A stretch of DNA of 64,000 nucleotides from Acidobacteriota bacterium (lineage in GTDB: Bacteria > Acidobacteriota > Terriglobia > Acidiferrales > UBA7541), in the NCBI GenBank assembly GCA_013289855.1, contig JABCZD010000017.1, forward strand, positions 1-64,000. The letters are read 5' to 3'. Both the position numbers and the translations under genes were made by a program. Under the pieces are notes generated by a model, which made no database searches, was not told the DNA's origin, and saw only the letters and a list, made by a program, of their open reading frames with translations. Of this stretch, positions 1 to 8,428 are shown one piece after another (position 1 is the stretch's first letter; each line of letters begins with the position of its first letter).

Positions 1-57
1 CTGCACCACCTGCCATTTCTCTTCCGGGGAACGATCTACGCGTGGTTTTCTGCCCAT
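1..57 (-). CDS. IS3-like transposase OrfA, N-terminal fragment (partial)
   Basis: Only the first 19 codons are inside the window (MGRKPRVDRSPEEKWQVVQ). A basic start followed by SPEEKWQVV matches the beginning of the helix-turn-helix OrfA proteins of IS3-family elements, which bind the IS ends. An AGGAGG sequence lies 5 bases before the ATG. The gene runs off the left edge, so its integrity cannot be judged. Confidence 0.5.
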   Translation of the reverse strand, partial: MGRKPRVDRSPEEKWQVVQ

Positions 58-126
58 GTTGCCTCCTGTCTTGGAGGCCCTGATCTTACCCAACTGAAGC
101 GTCTAGTTTTAGCGGGGAGCACTACA
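1..126 (-). mobile_element. 5' end of an IS3-family-like insertion sequence
   Basis: The minus strand starts at about 126 with TGTAGTGCTCCCCGCT and leads, after a strong AGGAGG ribosome site, into the transposase start at 57. A TG...CA terminus beginning TGTA and a short leader before a basic OrfA-like start resemble IS3-family (IS150-type) elements. The rest of the element lies outside the window, so the other end and any target duplication cannot be seen. Family assignment is inference. Confidence 0.5.
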
Positions 127-306
127 GCGCCTCGGCAGTATCCACCTCGCGTCAACTCCTGATACTTGTGCTAATCGGAAGCTGACCCTCTACCACTCGC
201 TCGCATGTTTCGACGAATGGCTGTCCTCTTGGTAGAATGAACCTTCGCAATTAGGAACATCGCAACTGGCAGAATTGACGATTCTCATTCGATTTGGACG
301 GACCGC

Positions 307-552
307 ATGCCGCGCACACTGGAGCAAACCACGCAGGAAGTCATGGAGCTGGCCACCCGTCATTTTCAGGTGACGCCTGGTACGCTGGCGCCTTCCGATG
401 ATTTTTTTCGCAAGCTGGGGATCAACAGTTTGCAGGCGCTTGAACTGCTCTCGCGGCTTGAGAATCACTTTTCCATCGAACTGCCGGACTATGAAATGCA
501 GGGCGTGAGCGACTTCCAGACTCTGGCCGAGCGGATTCAATCCCGCCTGTAA
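307..552 (+). CDS. acyl carrier protein
   Basis: An 81-residue acidic protein of acyl-carrier-protein size. The motif LGINSLQALELL (about residues 37-48) carries the serine that would take the 4'-phosphopantetheine arm. The usual DSL is NSL here, which still keeps the modified Ser. Four-helix ACP character is visible throughout. It is the first gene of a tight cluster: its TAA shares bases with the ATG of the acyl ligase (TAATG), then come a lipid kinase and an acyltransferase. It probably carries the acyl group activated by the ligase for a dedicated lipid pathway rather than serving as the housekeeping ACP. Identification as a carrier protein is firm; its pathway is inferred from neighbours. 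Confidence 0.85.
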   Translation: MPRTLEQTTQEVMELATRHFQVTPGTLAPSDDFFRKLGINSLQALELLSRLENHFSIELPDYEMQGVSDFQTLAERIQSRL

Positions 553-2267
553 TGCTGGATCTTTCCAAATATTCATCCATCGGCGCGGCGCTGTACGACG
601 CGGTGCGGAAGTTTTCCGGCGAAATCTGCCTGATCGAGGCGGATCGCGAGCGGGAAAATCACCGGCTGACCTATCGCGAGTTCGAGGAACGCGCCAAGCC
701 GCTGGCCAAAGCGCTGCAAGAGAACGGCTTTGCGGCGGGCGAGCGCGCGTCAATCATCATGACCAATCAGTCCAAGTGGCTGATCTCCGCGTACGCTATC
801 TTTCACAGCGGCGGAGTGCTGGTTCCGCTGGACTACAAGCTCACGGCTGTGCAGCAATGGGATTTGTTGCGGCATTCCGGTGCATCGGTGCTGATTACTG
901 AGTATCCCATTTGGCGGCAATTGAGCGCTGCCGCGGATCGTCGCGCATTGTGCAGTAATCTGCGCTTGATGTTGGTGACGGAAGCGCCGGAGAATGCCGA
1001 CCTTGCCGGTGCGCAGCGCTGGGAAGAGTTTCGCGCCGCGGGTGAGCCGGCACTGGTGAAACGCGAGCGTGCGGATATCGCCAGCATCGTGTACTCCTCC
1101 GGAACCGGCGGCCAGCCCAAGGGCTGCATGATGACGCACAACAATTATCTGGAGCAGTGTGTGGCGCTGACCTCGCTTTATCCGTTCTGGCCGGGCGTGC
1201 GTTACTTGAGTATTCTGCCGACGAATCATGCCATTGATTTTATGGTGGGATTTTTCGGGCCGTTCACCTGCGGCGCGGCGGTGGTGCATTTGCGCACGCT
1301 GCGGCCGGAATTTGTTCGCGAAGCGTTTGCGAAATACAAAATCACCTACGTCAGCCTGGTACCGTTGGTGCTGAAGAATTTGCAGAAGGGTTTAATGGGG
1401 CGCTTCGCGGAGTTACCGCCGGGAAAGCGCAAGATGCTGGACCTGCTGATCGGCGTGAACAAGGCGCTCACCAAGAGTCATCCGCAGCTGTGGTTGAGTC
1501 GTCGGCTTTTACCGCAGGTACACAGCGCGTTCGGCGGGGAGTTGCGGACGATCATTGTCGGCGGAGCGTTTACGGAGCCGCAGACGCTGCAATTTTTTTA
1601 CGATTTGGGCATTCCGGTGGCGAATGGCTACGGATTGACGGAAGCGGGAACGGCTATCACCGTCAACGATTTGAAGCCGTTTCGCGCGGATACGGTCGGA
1701 AAACCGCTGCCCGGGATGGAAGTGCGGATCACGAACCCCGATGCTTCCGGCGTCGGTGAGGTGACGGTGCGCAGCAAGACAGTTATGGCTGGCTATCTGA
1801 ATGAGCCGGAACTGACGTCGCGGGCGATTGTTGATGGATGGCTGCAGACCGGCGATCTCGGCCATTTCGATGCGCAAGGTCACTTGCATCTGGCGGGCCG
1901 CAAGAAAAACATGATTGTCACGGAAGAAGGGAAAAACATCTATCCCGAGGATATCGAGGGAGCGTTCGATAGTTTGCCGGTCAAGGAGCTTTGTGTCTTC
2001 GCCGCGGACTATATCTGGCCGCGGCGCTCAATGGTGGCGGAGCAGCTGATTCTCGTCATTCATCTGGAAGCCGGGCAGAGTTTCACCGCTGAATTGCGCC
2101 AGGAAATCGTGGAGCGCAACAATAAGCTACTGAACTTCAAGCGCGTTCACGGATTGGTGCTGTTTGAGGAAGATTTTCCGCGCAATGCGTCGCAGAAAGT
2201 GCTAAGAGAATCCTTGAAAGAACGCCTGGCGGCGATGGATCGCGCAACCGCTATCCAGTCGTTGTAA
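552..2267 (+). CDS. AMP-forming acyl-CoA/acyl-ACP synthetase
   Basis: A 571-residue member of the ANL adenylating superfamily, which activates a carboxylic (probably fatty) acid with ATP and transfers it to CoA or a carrier protein. The P-loop motif YSSGTGGQPKG is near residue 181, GYGLTEAG near 359, TGDLG near 433, and GRKKNMIVTEEGKNIYPEDI near 448 contains the hinge and the A10-like region. The last part reads ASQKVLRESL, where the usual catalytic lysine region PRNASQK is retained. The start overlaps the stop of the ACP gene, suggesting translational coupling and acyl loading onto that ACP. Substrate chain length cannot be read from sequence. Confidence 0.9.
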   Translation: MLDLSKYSSIGAALYDAVRKFSGEICLIEADRERENHRLTYREFEERAKPLAKALQENGFAAGERASIIMTNQSKWLISAYAIFHSGGVLVPLDYKLTAVQQWDLLRHSGASVLITEYPIWRQLSAAADRRALCSNLRLMLVTEAPENADLAGAQRWEEFRAAGEPALVKRERADIASIVYSSGTGGQPKGCMMTHNNYLEQCVALTSLYPFWPGVRYLSILPTNHAIDFMVGFFGPFTCGAAVVHLRTLRPEFVREAFAKYKITYVSLVPLVLKNLQKGLMGRFAELPPGKRKMLDLLIGVNKALTKSHPQLWLSRRLLPQVHSAFGGELRTIIVGGAFTEPQTLQFFYDLGIPVANGYGLTEAGTAITVNDLKPFRADTVGKPLPGMEVRITNPDASGVGEVTVRSKTVMAGYLNEPELTSRAIVDGWLQTGDLGHFDAQGHLHLAGRKKNMIVTEEGKNIYPEDIEGAFDSLPVKELCVFAADYIWPRRSMVAEQLILVIHLEAGQSFTAELRQEIVERNNKLLNFKRVHGLVLFEEDFPRNASQKVLRESLKERLAAMDRATAIQSL

Positions 2268-2321
2268 ATGGCCGTTGTAGATTGCAGGGTATGCTCGTGC
2301 ACGGGAAAGCAGACGCAAGGA

Positions 2322-3221
2322 ATGGAACGTTTCATCGCCATCGTGAATCCTGCGGCTGGCGGCGGTCGCGCCGCCAAACTCGCCGGCCCAAAGCTGGCGG
2401 AGTTGCGTGCGCGGGGCCTGCCGATTGACGTTATCGCTTCGAGCTCGCCGGGCCACGCGATGCAGCTCGCTCGCGAGGCCTACGATCAGGGCTATCGCCG
2501 ATTCCTGGCGGTAGGCGGCGATGGGACGGCCCACGAGATGCTCAACGGCATTTTCGCGGAAGGGCCGCCAAAAAACCGTGTTGCACTGGGCTTTCTACCG
2601 TTTGGCACCGGCAATTCTTTTCTTCGCGATTTCAGTACGGACGGCGCAAGCGCTTCGGTCGCCGCGCTGCTCGACGGACGAACACGCCCGGTCGACCTTC
2701 TGCGGCTGACGCATAGCAAGGGCGAGATCTATTCGTTTAACTTGGTCAGCGTGGGCTTTGCCGCGGATGTTGCCGCCATCACGAACCGCTGGTTCAAGCC
2801 GCTGGGACATCTGGGCTACTTGCTGGGGATTTTTGTTCGGCTGGCGCAGTTGCGGCGACGGTCGTTTACGCTGCGCAGCGACGATGAAACCGAGTGGGAC
2901 GAACGGCGCTGCCTTTTTCTCAGCCTAAACAACAGCAAATACACAGGCGGCACGATGCTGGTGGCGCCGGATGCCGATACCTCCGACGGTCTTATTGAGT
3001 TTGTGCGCTGGGGGCCGGTCGGCAGGATCAAATTGCTTTGGCTGCTGCCGCGGCTTTACGACGGCTCGCACGTGAAACATCCACTGGCCTCGCGCAAGCC
3101 GGTTCGCAAGATCGAATTCAACATTGGTGAACCTGTGGACGTGACTATCGATGGAGAGGTTTTCACGCTGGAGCTGCGCGCGCTGGAAATTCTTCCCGCC
3201 GCGGTGGACGTCTACATATGA
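2322..3221 (+). CDS. diacylglycerol/sphingosine kinase-like lipid kinase
   Basis: About 299 residues, of the DAGK catalytic (YegS/DgkB) family that phosphorylates a lipid hydroxyl with ATP. The N-terminal NPAAGGGRAAK and the GGDGT motif (about residues 65-69) form the nucleotide site, followed by LGFLPFGTGNSFLRDF, typical of the family. The frame is open 18 codons further upstream, but similarity begins at MERFIAIVNPAAGG, so I use 2322. The 3' end overlaps the next gene by four bases (ATGA). Being between an acyl ligase and a PlsC-type acyltransferase, it probably supplies or recycles a phosphorylated lipid acceptor. Confidence 0.85.
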   Translation: MERFIAIVNPAAGGGRAAKLAGPKLAELRARGLPIDVIASSSPGHAMQLAREAYDQGYRRFLAVGGDGTAHEMLNGIFAEGPPKNRVALGFLPFGTGNSFLRDFSTDGASASVAALLDGRTRPVDLLRLTHSKGEIYSFNLVSVGFAADVAAITNRWFKPLGHLGYLLGIFVRLAQLRRRSFTLRSDDETEWDERRCLFLSLNNSKYTGGTMLVAPDADTSDGLIEFVRWGPVGRIKLLWLLPRLYDGSHVKHPLASRKPVRKIEFNIGEPVDVTIDGEVFTLELRALEILPAAVDVYI

Positions 3222-3940
3222 ATCGTGCGTGGGAGGCGCTGCGCAGCGCGTTACTTTGGGCCGTCACGCTGCTGCATTTTGGCGTGGTGGTGCCGGTCCT
3301 GATTTTTCTCACCATTTTTCTCAATCCGCGAAAGCATGACTGGCTGCAGCGCGGGCTGTGCCGCCGCATTGCTTTTTTGTCCGGTGCTCGTCTGCAGGTC
3401 GAGCGTGCGCCGGGGTTTGATGCGCAACGCACATCGTTTTTTGTGGTCAACCACGTAAACCTGTTTGATCCGTTCCTGTTGTATTGCGCCATTCCGCAGT
3501 ACGTGCGCGGGTGGGAACTGGAATCGCATTTCAAAATTCCCGTTTATGGCTGGTTGATGCACCGCTTTGGCAATGTTCCGGTGCCGGACGTGCGGCGGCC
3601 GGCGGATCTGAAGCGCCTGTGGCGCCTGACGCGAGAGGCGCTCGACGGCGGCACGAGTTTAATTATCTTTCCCGAGGGGAAACGCACCCGAGATGGAGGC
3701 CTTGGGGAATTCGAAGCCGGCGGTTTCCGTTTAGCGCAACAGTTGGGTGTGCCTATCGTTCCCGTAAGCTTAGTGGGGTCTTTTCAGCATTTTCGCACCG
3801 GGCACTGGATGTTGCGCCCGCACGCGATACGAGTGGTGCTGCATGACACCATCGAGACCGCAGGACTGAGTAAGGAAGATGTTCCGGTGCTCCGCGATAA
3901 AGTTCGCGAAATAATCAGTGCTCCGTTCGAAAAACACTAA
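3218..3940 (+). CDS. plsC: 1-acyl-glycerol-3-phosphate acyltransferase family (PlsC-like)
   Basis: A 240-residue lysophospholipid acyltransferase. Block I is NHVNLFD near residue 77, a one-base-of-spacing variant of the NHX4D catalytic motif in which His and Asp are retained. Block III FPEGKRTRDG lies near residue 150, where the family binds the glycerol phosphate. An N-terminal hydrophobic stretch (VTLLHFGVVVPVLIFLTIFL) should anchor it in the inner membrane. The start overlaps the lipid-kinase stop, so the four genes ACP, ligase, kinase and acyltransferase look like one operon making an acylated phospholipid. True substrate is inferred. Confidence 0.85.
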   Translation: MNRAWEALRSALLWAVTLLHFGVVVPVLIFLTIFLNPRKHDWLQRGLCRRIAFLSGARLQVERAPGFDAQRTSFFVVNHVNLFDPFLLYCAIPQYVRGWELESHFKIPVYGWLMHRFGNVPVPDVRRPADLKRLWRLTREALDGGTSLIIFPEGKRTRDGGLGEFEAGGFRLAQQLGVPIVPVSLVGSFQHFRTGHWMLRPHAIRVVLHDTIETAGLSKEDVPVLRDKVREIISAPFEKH

Positions 3941-3970
3941 GCGTCAATTTTATGGAGTATTGCGGGGCGG

Positions 3971-4588
3971 CTACTGCGCGAGCTTGATTCCCGGCAAGGT
4001 GCGTCCGGCGCGTGTTTCCTGCCAGGTGTACACGATGCGATGAATCACGGTGATCGTCGAGATCACCGCAATCACCCACAGGACCGGTCCCATGCGCAGG
4101 AACAAACCACCGATGATGAGCAGCACCAGCCGCTCGGGACGCTCCATAAATCCCACTTTGCAAAGTGGGATCAACGATTCCGCGCGCGCCCGCGCATAGC
4201 TGACCATCACCGAACCTGCGGTGGCTACGGCGGCGAGCACCACATACGGCGTGCGTCCGCTGACGGAGTAATACACCAGCAGGCCCATATACAGCGCCAT
4301 GTCCGCGTAGCGATCCAGAGTGGAGTCGTAGAATGCGCCGAACGCGGTGACACGTTTTTGCCGACGCGCCACCTGTCCGTCCAGCATATCCAGAAAGCCC
4401 GCGAAAAAAATGATTAGCGCGCCGGTGCGAAAATTTCCCACGGCAAAGCTAGCTGCGGCCGCAAAGTTGACCAGCAGGCCTAAAAACGTAAGCACGTTGG
4501 GGTTGATTCCCGTCGCAGCGATTACGCCAACGATTTTTTCCAGTAGCCACTTGCCGCCGGAGCCGATGCCCCCTGTAAATGTCGCCAT
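3971..4588 (-). CDS. CDP-alcohol phosphatidyltransferase
   Basis: A 205-residue polytopic membrane protein with a complete CDP-alcohol phosphotransferase signature: D70-G71-x2-A74-R75-x8-G84-x3-D88-x3-D92. The family displaces CMP from CDP-diacylglycerol (or another CDP-alcohol) with an alcohol acceptor; the four Asp residues bind the metal and pyrophosphate. Several hydrophobic helices follow. It converges on the PlsC cluster with 30 bases between stops, so it is a separate transcription unit but in a lipid-synthesis setting. The acceptor (glycerol phosphate, inositol phosphate or another) cannot be decided from sequence. Confidence 0.9.
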   Translation of the reverse strand: MATFTGGIGSGGKWLLEKIVGVIAATGINPNVLTFLGLLVNFAAAASFAVGNFRTGALIIFFAGFLDMLDGQVARRQKRVTAFGAFYDSTLDRYADMALYMGLLVYYSVSGRTPYVVLAAVATAGSVMVSYARARAESLIPLCKVGFMERPERLVLLIIGGLFLRMGPVLWVIAVISTITVIHRIVYTWQETRAGRTLPGIKLAQ

Positions 4589-4782
4589 AGGTATTTACTT
4601 AGTGTCTCAAACGCGGCTGTTTTCGCGCAATCGATGCAACGATTCACGCGATGGTGCAGGGTTTTCTCGCGCATCCTATAACATTCGCTTGCAGGTCGGC
4701 AAACCTGCTGGTTCGTTTGTACGATTGTTATCGATGGCGGTTATCTGTCATTTGAGCTTGACGATATGCGCTTCTCAGCCTA

Positions 4783-4798
4783 CAGTCACGGCTGACTG
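4783..4798. promoter_or_regulatory. perfect 16-bp dyad, candidate operator
   Basis: CAGTCACGGCTGACTG is a perfect 6-4-6 inverted repeat 36 bases before the ATG at 4835. It resembles, but is not the same as, the CTGTCA-N4-TGACAG dyad found between 14 and 46 kb. Candidate regulator site for the oxidoreductase genes downstream. Confidence 0.4.
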
Positions 4799-4834
4799 CG
4801 ACATTATCTTTCGCCATGGATTATCATAAGAACT

Positions 4835-5491
4835 ATGTTAGTTGACCGGAGGAATTTTCTCGCTGGCGCCGTTACAGGTTTGGGCGCAGCGTGGATTTCG
4901 GCGAACTGGCCGGCGGCGCTGGCGGCCAGCACACATGCCCGAGCGGCAGCGATTTCCGAGGCTCCGCCGAAGCTGGAATTTCTTTCGGAACAGCAAGCGA
5001 TTGAAGTTACAGCGATTGCCTCACGTATTATCCCTTCTGACGGTTCTCCCGGCGCCACCGAGGCCGGAGCTGTGTATTTCATCGATCGCGCGCTGATGAC
5101 CTTCGCTGTCGACGCGCAAGCGATCTACCGCGACGGGCTGGTGCAATTTCAGGAAGGCATTCACGAGATGTTTCCTGGGATCGATAAGTTCTCTTCCGCT
5201 TCGGTCGCGCAACAAGATGAATTCTTGCATTCGCAAGACAATCCGAACGCTCCTAAAGGCCGCCGCAATCGAGCCGCGCCCGGAGCTCCGTCTTTTCTCG
5301 AAACGATTCGCGGGCACACCATAGCCGCTTTTTTGATCGATCCAGAATCTGAATACGCGGGCAATCATAGCGGCGTCGGATGGAAGTTGATTGGCCGCGA
5401 TCCAGCGCATTCGTTTCAAGCGCCATTTGGATTTTACGATAAGGATTATCCCGGCTGGAGTCCCTCGCCCGCAGGCGAGAAAGCGAAATGA
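4835..5491 (+). CDS. gluconate 2-dehydrogenase subunit 3-like, Tat-exported
   Basis: A 218-residue protein with a twin-arginine signal (DRRNFLAG at residues 4-11, then a hydrophobic stretch ending near ALAAS). The body matches the small subunit of membrane-bound gluconate/sugar dehydrogenases, with LSEQQAIEVTAIASRIIPSD near the start of the mature part and FIDRAL following. In such complexes this subunit escorts the flavoprotein through the Tat system. The stop overlaps the next gene by four bases (ATGA), and that gene is the GMC flavoprotein expected as partner. Sugar specificity is unknown. Confidence 0.85.
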   Translation: MLVDRRNFLAGAVTGLGAAWISANWPAALAASTHARAAAISEAPPKLEFLSEQQAIEVTAIASRIIPSDGSPGATEAGAVYFIDRALMTFAVDAQAIYRDGLVQFQEGIHEMFPGIDKFSSASVAQQDEFLHSQDNPNAPKGRRNRAAPGAPSFLETIRGHTIAAFLIDPESEYAGNHSGVGWKLIGRDPAHSFQAPFGFYDKDYPGWSPSPAGEKAK

Positions 5492-7152
5492 AGCTAGACA
5501 CGCCCAAGTATCGCACCAGCGACGAGGTGGACTTCGTAATCATCGGCTCCGGCGCGGCCGGAGGAATCCTTGCGAAGGAACTATCCGGCCACGGGTTCCA
5601 GGTGGTGGTTCTTGAACAGGGACCGTATCTAATGGAGTCCGATTTCGTACATGACGAAATCAAGGTGCTTCAGGAAGATCTGCTGACCAATCATCCCAAG
5701 TTGCAGCCGAATACGTTTCGTAAAACGCCGCAAGATAAAGCCAAACAGCAGCGTGCGCTGGTTTACGGGCGACTAGTGGGCGGTACCAGCGTGCATTTCA
5801 CGGCGAACTTCTGGCGCCTGCACGAAATTGATTTCATCGAACGCAGTAAATTGGGCGCGATTCCCGGCGCGAACTTTGTGGATTGGCCGATCACCTACAG
5901 CGATCTCGAGCCGTACTACACCAAAGTCGAATGGGAAATTGGCGTGTCGGGACTTGCCGGTGCCAGCCCGTTTGATCCGCCGCGCTCGAAACCGTATCCC
6001 ATGCCGCCGCTCCCTGTGAAATCGTCCGGCGTTATTTTTGAACGTGCGGCGCGACAGCTTGGTTGGCATCCCTTTCCTGCGCCGATGGCGATTCTTTCGC
6101 AGCCGCATCAAGGACGCAGTGCCTGCGTTAATTGCGGTTTCTGCTTATCTTTCGGCTGCGAGGTGGGCGCCAAATCCAGTTCGCTGGCGAGCGCTATTCG
6201 CATGGCCGAAAAAACTGGGCATTGCGAAATCCGTCCGAACTCTTACGTTCACCGCATTGCAATGGACGAGCGCGGCCGCGCCACCGGGGCGATCTACTTT
6301 GATGCGCAACGCAACACGCAATTCCAGAAAGCCAAGGCGGTAATCGTTTCCGCCAACGGAGCGGAAACTCCGCGTTTGCTGCTGCTCTCCGCCAACAAAC
6401 AATTCCCTGACGGGCTCGCCAATTCCAGCGGCGTCGTCGGCAAGAATCTGATGCTCAATAGCGCCGCGGTTTCCGTGGGCGTTTTTGACGAGCCGCTGAA
6501 CGACTACAAAGGCTACGCGGTAAGCCGCGTGCTGCACGATTTCTACGAGCTAGATACTCAGAAGTTGGGCTTCTACGGCGGTGGCGGTCTCGACGCGCGC
6601 TTTGACATCACGCCCATCAATTTCGCGATGGGTGGAATGGCTCCTGGAACGCCACGCTGGGGCAACGATTTTAAAGCCGCTCTGCACCATGATTTCACGC
6701 GTACCATGGAGGTTTTCGGACACGGCACGTCGCTGGCGGTGGAGAACAACAGTTTTTCACTGGACCCCGAACTGAAGGATGCCTGGGGCTTGCCCGCACT
6801 GCGCATGACCTACAAAGACCACCCAGACGACCTGAAGCTTGCCAACTGGCTTGCTGCGCGCTCCATGGAACTGCTCGATGCCGCCGGCGCCAGGAAAAAG
6901 TGGACCTTTCCCATAAGCGAACAGGAGTTTGCGGTGCATCTGCTGGGCACCTGCCGCATGGGCAACGACGCGAAAACGTCGGTTATCAATTCCGACCACC
7001 GTGCGCACGATGTGAAAAATCTTTTCCTGTGCGACGGCAGCAGCTTGGTCACCTCGGGTCGCGGTCAGCCCACCATGACCATCGAAGCGTTGGCATTCCG
7101 CGCCGCCGATCGCATTGCCGCGCTGGCAAAAAAGGGCGAACTCTCCGCCTAA
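5488..7152 (+). CDS. GMC-family oxidoreductase (dehydrogenase flavoprotein)
   Basis: 554 residues. The FAD-binding Rossmann motif VIIGSGAAGG lies at residues 18-26, LEQGPYL follows, and YGRLVGGTSVHF is the GMC signature. HLLGTCRMG and GQPTMTIEALAFRAAD near the end complete the flavin domain. A Cys-rich stretch CVNCGFCLSFGC near residue 212 is seen in the gluconate/fructose dehydrogenase branch; its role is not clear from sequence. It has no signal of its own and probably rides through the Tat pathway with the preceding small subunit. Electrons would pass to a cytochrome; a two-heme cytochrome gene starts 100 bases downstream. Confidence 0.9.
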   Translation: MKLDTPKYRTSDEVDFVIIGSGAAGGILAKELSGHGFQVVVLEQGPYLMESDFVHDEIKVLQEDLLTNHPKLQPNTFRKTPQDKAKQQRALVYGRLVGGTSVHFTANFWRLHEIDFIERSKLGAIPGANFVDWPITYSDLEPYYTKVEWEIGVSGLAGASPFDPPRSKPYPMPPLPVKSSGVIFERAARQLGWHPFPAPMAILSQPHQGRSACVNCGFCLSFGCEVGAKSSSLASAIRMAEKTGHCEIRPNSYVHRIAMDERGRATGAIYFDAQRNTQFQKAKAVIVSANGAETPRLLLLSANKQFPDGLANSSGVVGKNLMLNSAAVSVGVFDEPLNDYKGYAVSRVLHDFYELDTQKLGFYGGGGLDARFDITPINFAMGGMAPGTPRWGNDFKAALHHDFTRTMEVFGHGTSLAVENNSFSLDPELKDAWGLPALRMTYKDHPDDLKLANWLAARSMELLDAAGARKKWTFPISEQEFAVHLLGTCRMGNDAKTSVINSDHRAHDVKNLFLCDGSSLVTSGRGQPTMTIEALAFRAADRIAALAKKGELSA

Positions 7153-7252
7153 CCGAAGAATTTCGTCCGACTAAAATGCACTGGTTGGAATGCAGCATTT
7201 TGTTACACTTTCGATTGATATTTTCGAAAGTCCAAGAGCGAGGAATACACGC

Positions 7253-8416
7253 ATGCCGGCGCGACTCAAATCCGAAGTTTTATCCGTAGGGCACAAGGTG
7301 CTGCCCTTCGCTGCCGCGGGGCTCGCGCTAGGTGCCGTGTTGCTCATGAATGGCGGTCTATCGGCAACCCCGCAGACACCTGAGGCAACGCCAGCGACTC
7401 CGCCGAATGCGCCGAAAACGGCCTCCGAACAGTTCAAGAATATTCAGGTGTTAAAGGATATTCCCGCCGACCAACTTATCCCTGCGATGCAGTTTATTAC
7501 GGCGTCGCTGGATGTTGAATGCGAGTACTGCCACGTGCGCGGGGCGTTCGATAAGGATGATAAAAAAGCCAAAGTAACCGCGCGCAAGATGATTACGATG
7601 ATGCTGGCGATCAACAAGGACAACTTTGAGGGCCATCGCGAGGTTACCTGCTACTCGTGCCATCGCGGCGCCGCCAATCCTATTGCCACGCCGGTCATTG
7701 CCAAGGAAGAATCTACGACAGTGGAGGAACCAGCGAGCAGCGAAAAGTCCGTCCTGCCGTCCGCCGATCAGCTCCTCGACAGATATCTTGCGGCGGTTGG
7801 TGGCGCGGCTGCGTTGCAAAAAATTACCAGCCGCGCAGCGAAAGGAACTGCAACATTTTCCGGCCAGAGCGTCGCGGTCGATGTCTACGCCAAAGCTCCG
7901 GACAAGCGCCTCTCGGTGATGCACCTCAAGGACGGTGACAGCCTGACGGCCTTCGACGGCCACCAGGGCTGGCTCAGTGTTCCGAGCCGCGTACACATGA
8001 TGTCGGCGGCGGAAAACGCCGCCGCACGTATCGATGCGGATTTTTATTTCCCCATCGACGTTAAAACGTTGTACGAAAAATATCGCGTGGAGCCGGGCGA
8101 AAAGATCGATAGCCACGATACGTATTTGGTGATCGGCCAGAAGGAAAGTCAGCCGCCGCTGCGGTTGTATTTCGACACGCAAACAGGGCTACTCATCAGG
8201 CTGGTACGTTATGCCGACACTCCGCTGGGCCGCAATCCCACACAAATCGACTATGCGGACTACCGCGAATCCAATGGAATAAAGGTGCCATTCCGGTGGA
8301 CCCTGGCGCGCCCTGGCAATCGCTTTACCATCCAGGTCGAGCAGCTGAAGCTAAATGTCGAGATCGATGACGGCAAATTTGCCCCGCCGCCTCCGCAAAA
8401 GCCCGCGGCAAAGTGA
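7253..8416 (+). CDS. c-type cytochrome, reaction-centre-cytochrome-like, with C-terminal lipoprotein-sorting-like domain
   Basis: 387 residues starting at the ATG at 7253, which has AGGAA 9 bases upstream; the frame is open further upstream but without similarity. An N-terminal hydrophobic signal/anchor spans residues 17-33. Two heme sites follow: C90-E-Y-C93-H94 and C133-Y-S-C136-H137, in the context QVLKDIPADQLIPAMQFI and HREVTCYSCHRG. That arrangement matches the family annotated in non-phototrophic Acidobacteriota as photosynthetic reaction-centre cytochrome. The C-terminal 190 residues resemble an outer-membrane lipoprotein-sorting (LolA-like) fold. Possible electron acceptor of the upstream flavoprotein; that link is inferred from position only. 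Confidence 0.75.
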   Translation: MPARLKSEVLSVGHKVLPFAAAGLALGAVLLMNGGLSATPQTPEATPATPPNAPKTASEQFKNIQVLKDIPADQLIPAMQFITASLDVECEYCHVRGAFDKDDKKAKVTARKMITMMLAINKDNFEGHREVTCYSCHRGAANPIATPVIAKEESTTVEEPASSEKSVLPSADQLLDRYLAAVGGAAALQKITSRAAKGTATFSGQSVAVDVYAKAPDKRLSVMHLKDGDSLTAFDGHQGWLSVPSRVHMMSAAENAAARIDADFYFPIDVKTLYEKYRVEPGEKIDSHDTYLVIGQKESQPPLRLYFDTQTGLLIRLVRYADTPLGRNPTQIDYADYRESNGIKVPFRWTLARPGNRFTIQVEQLKLNVEIDDGKFAPPPPQKPAAK

Positions 8417-8428
8417 TTTTTTGCGGCG

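Noticed and set aside
5488..7152. Cys cluster of the GMC protein as an iron-sulfur site
   Set aside because: CVNCGFCLSFGC is suggestive, but GMC enzymes of this branch are flavin-only as far as I know; sequence alone does not justify a cluster call.
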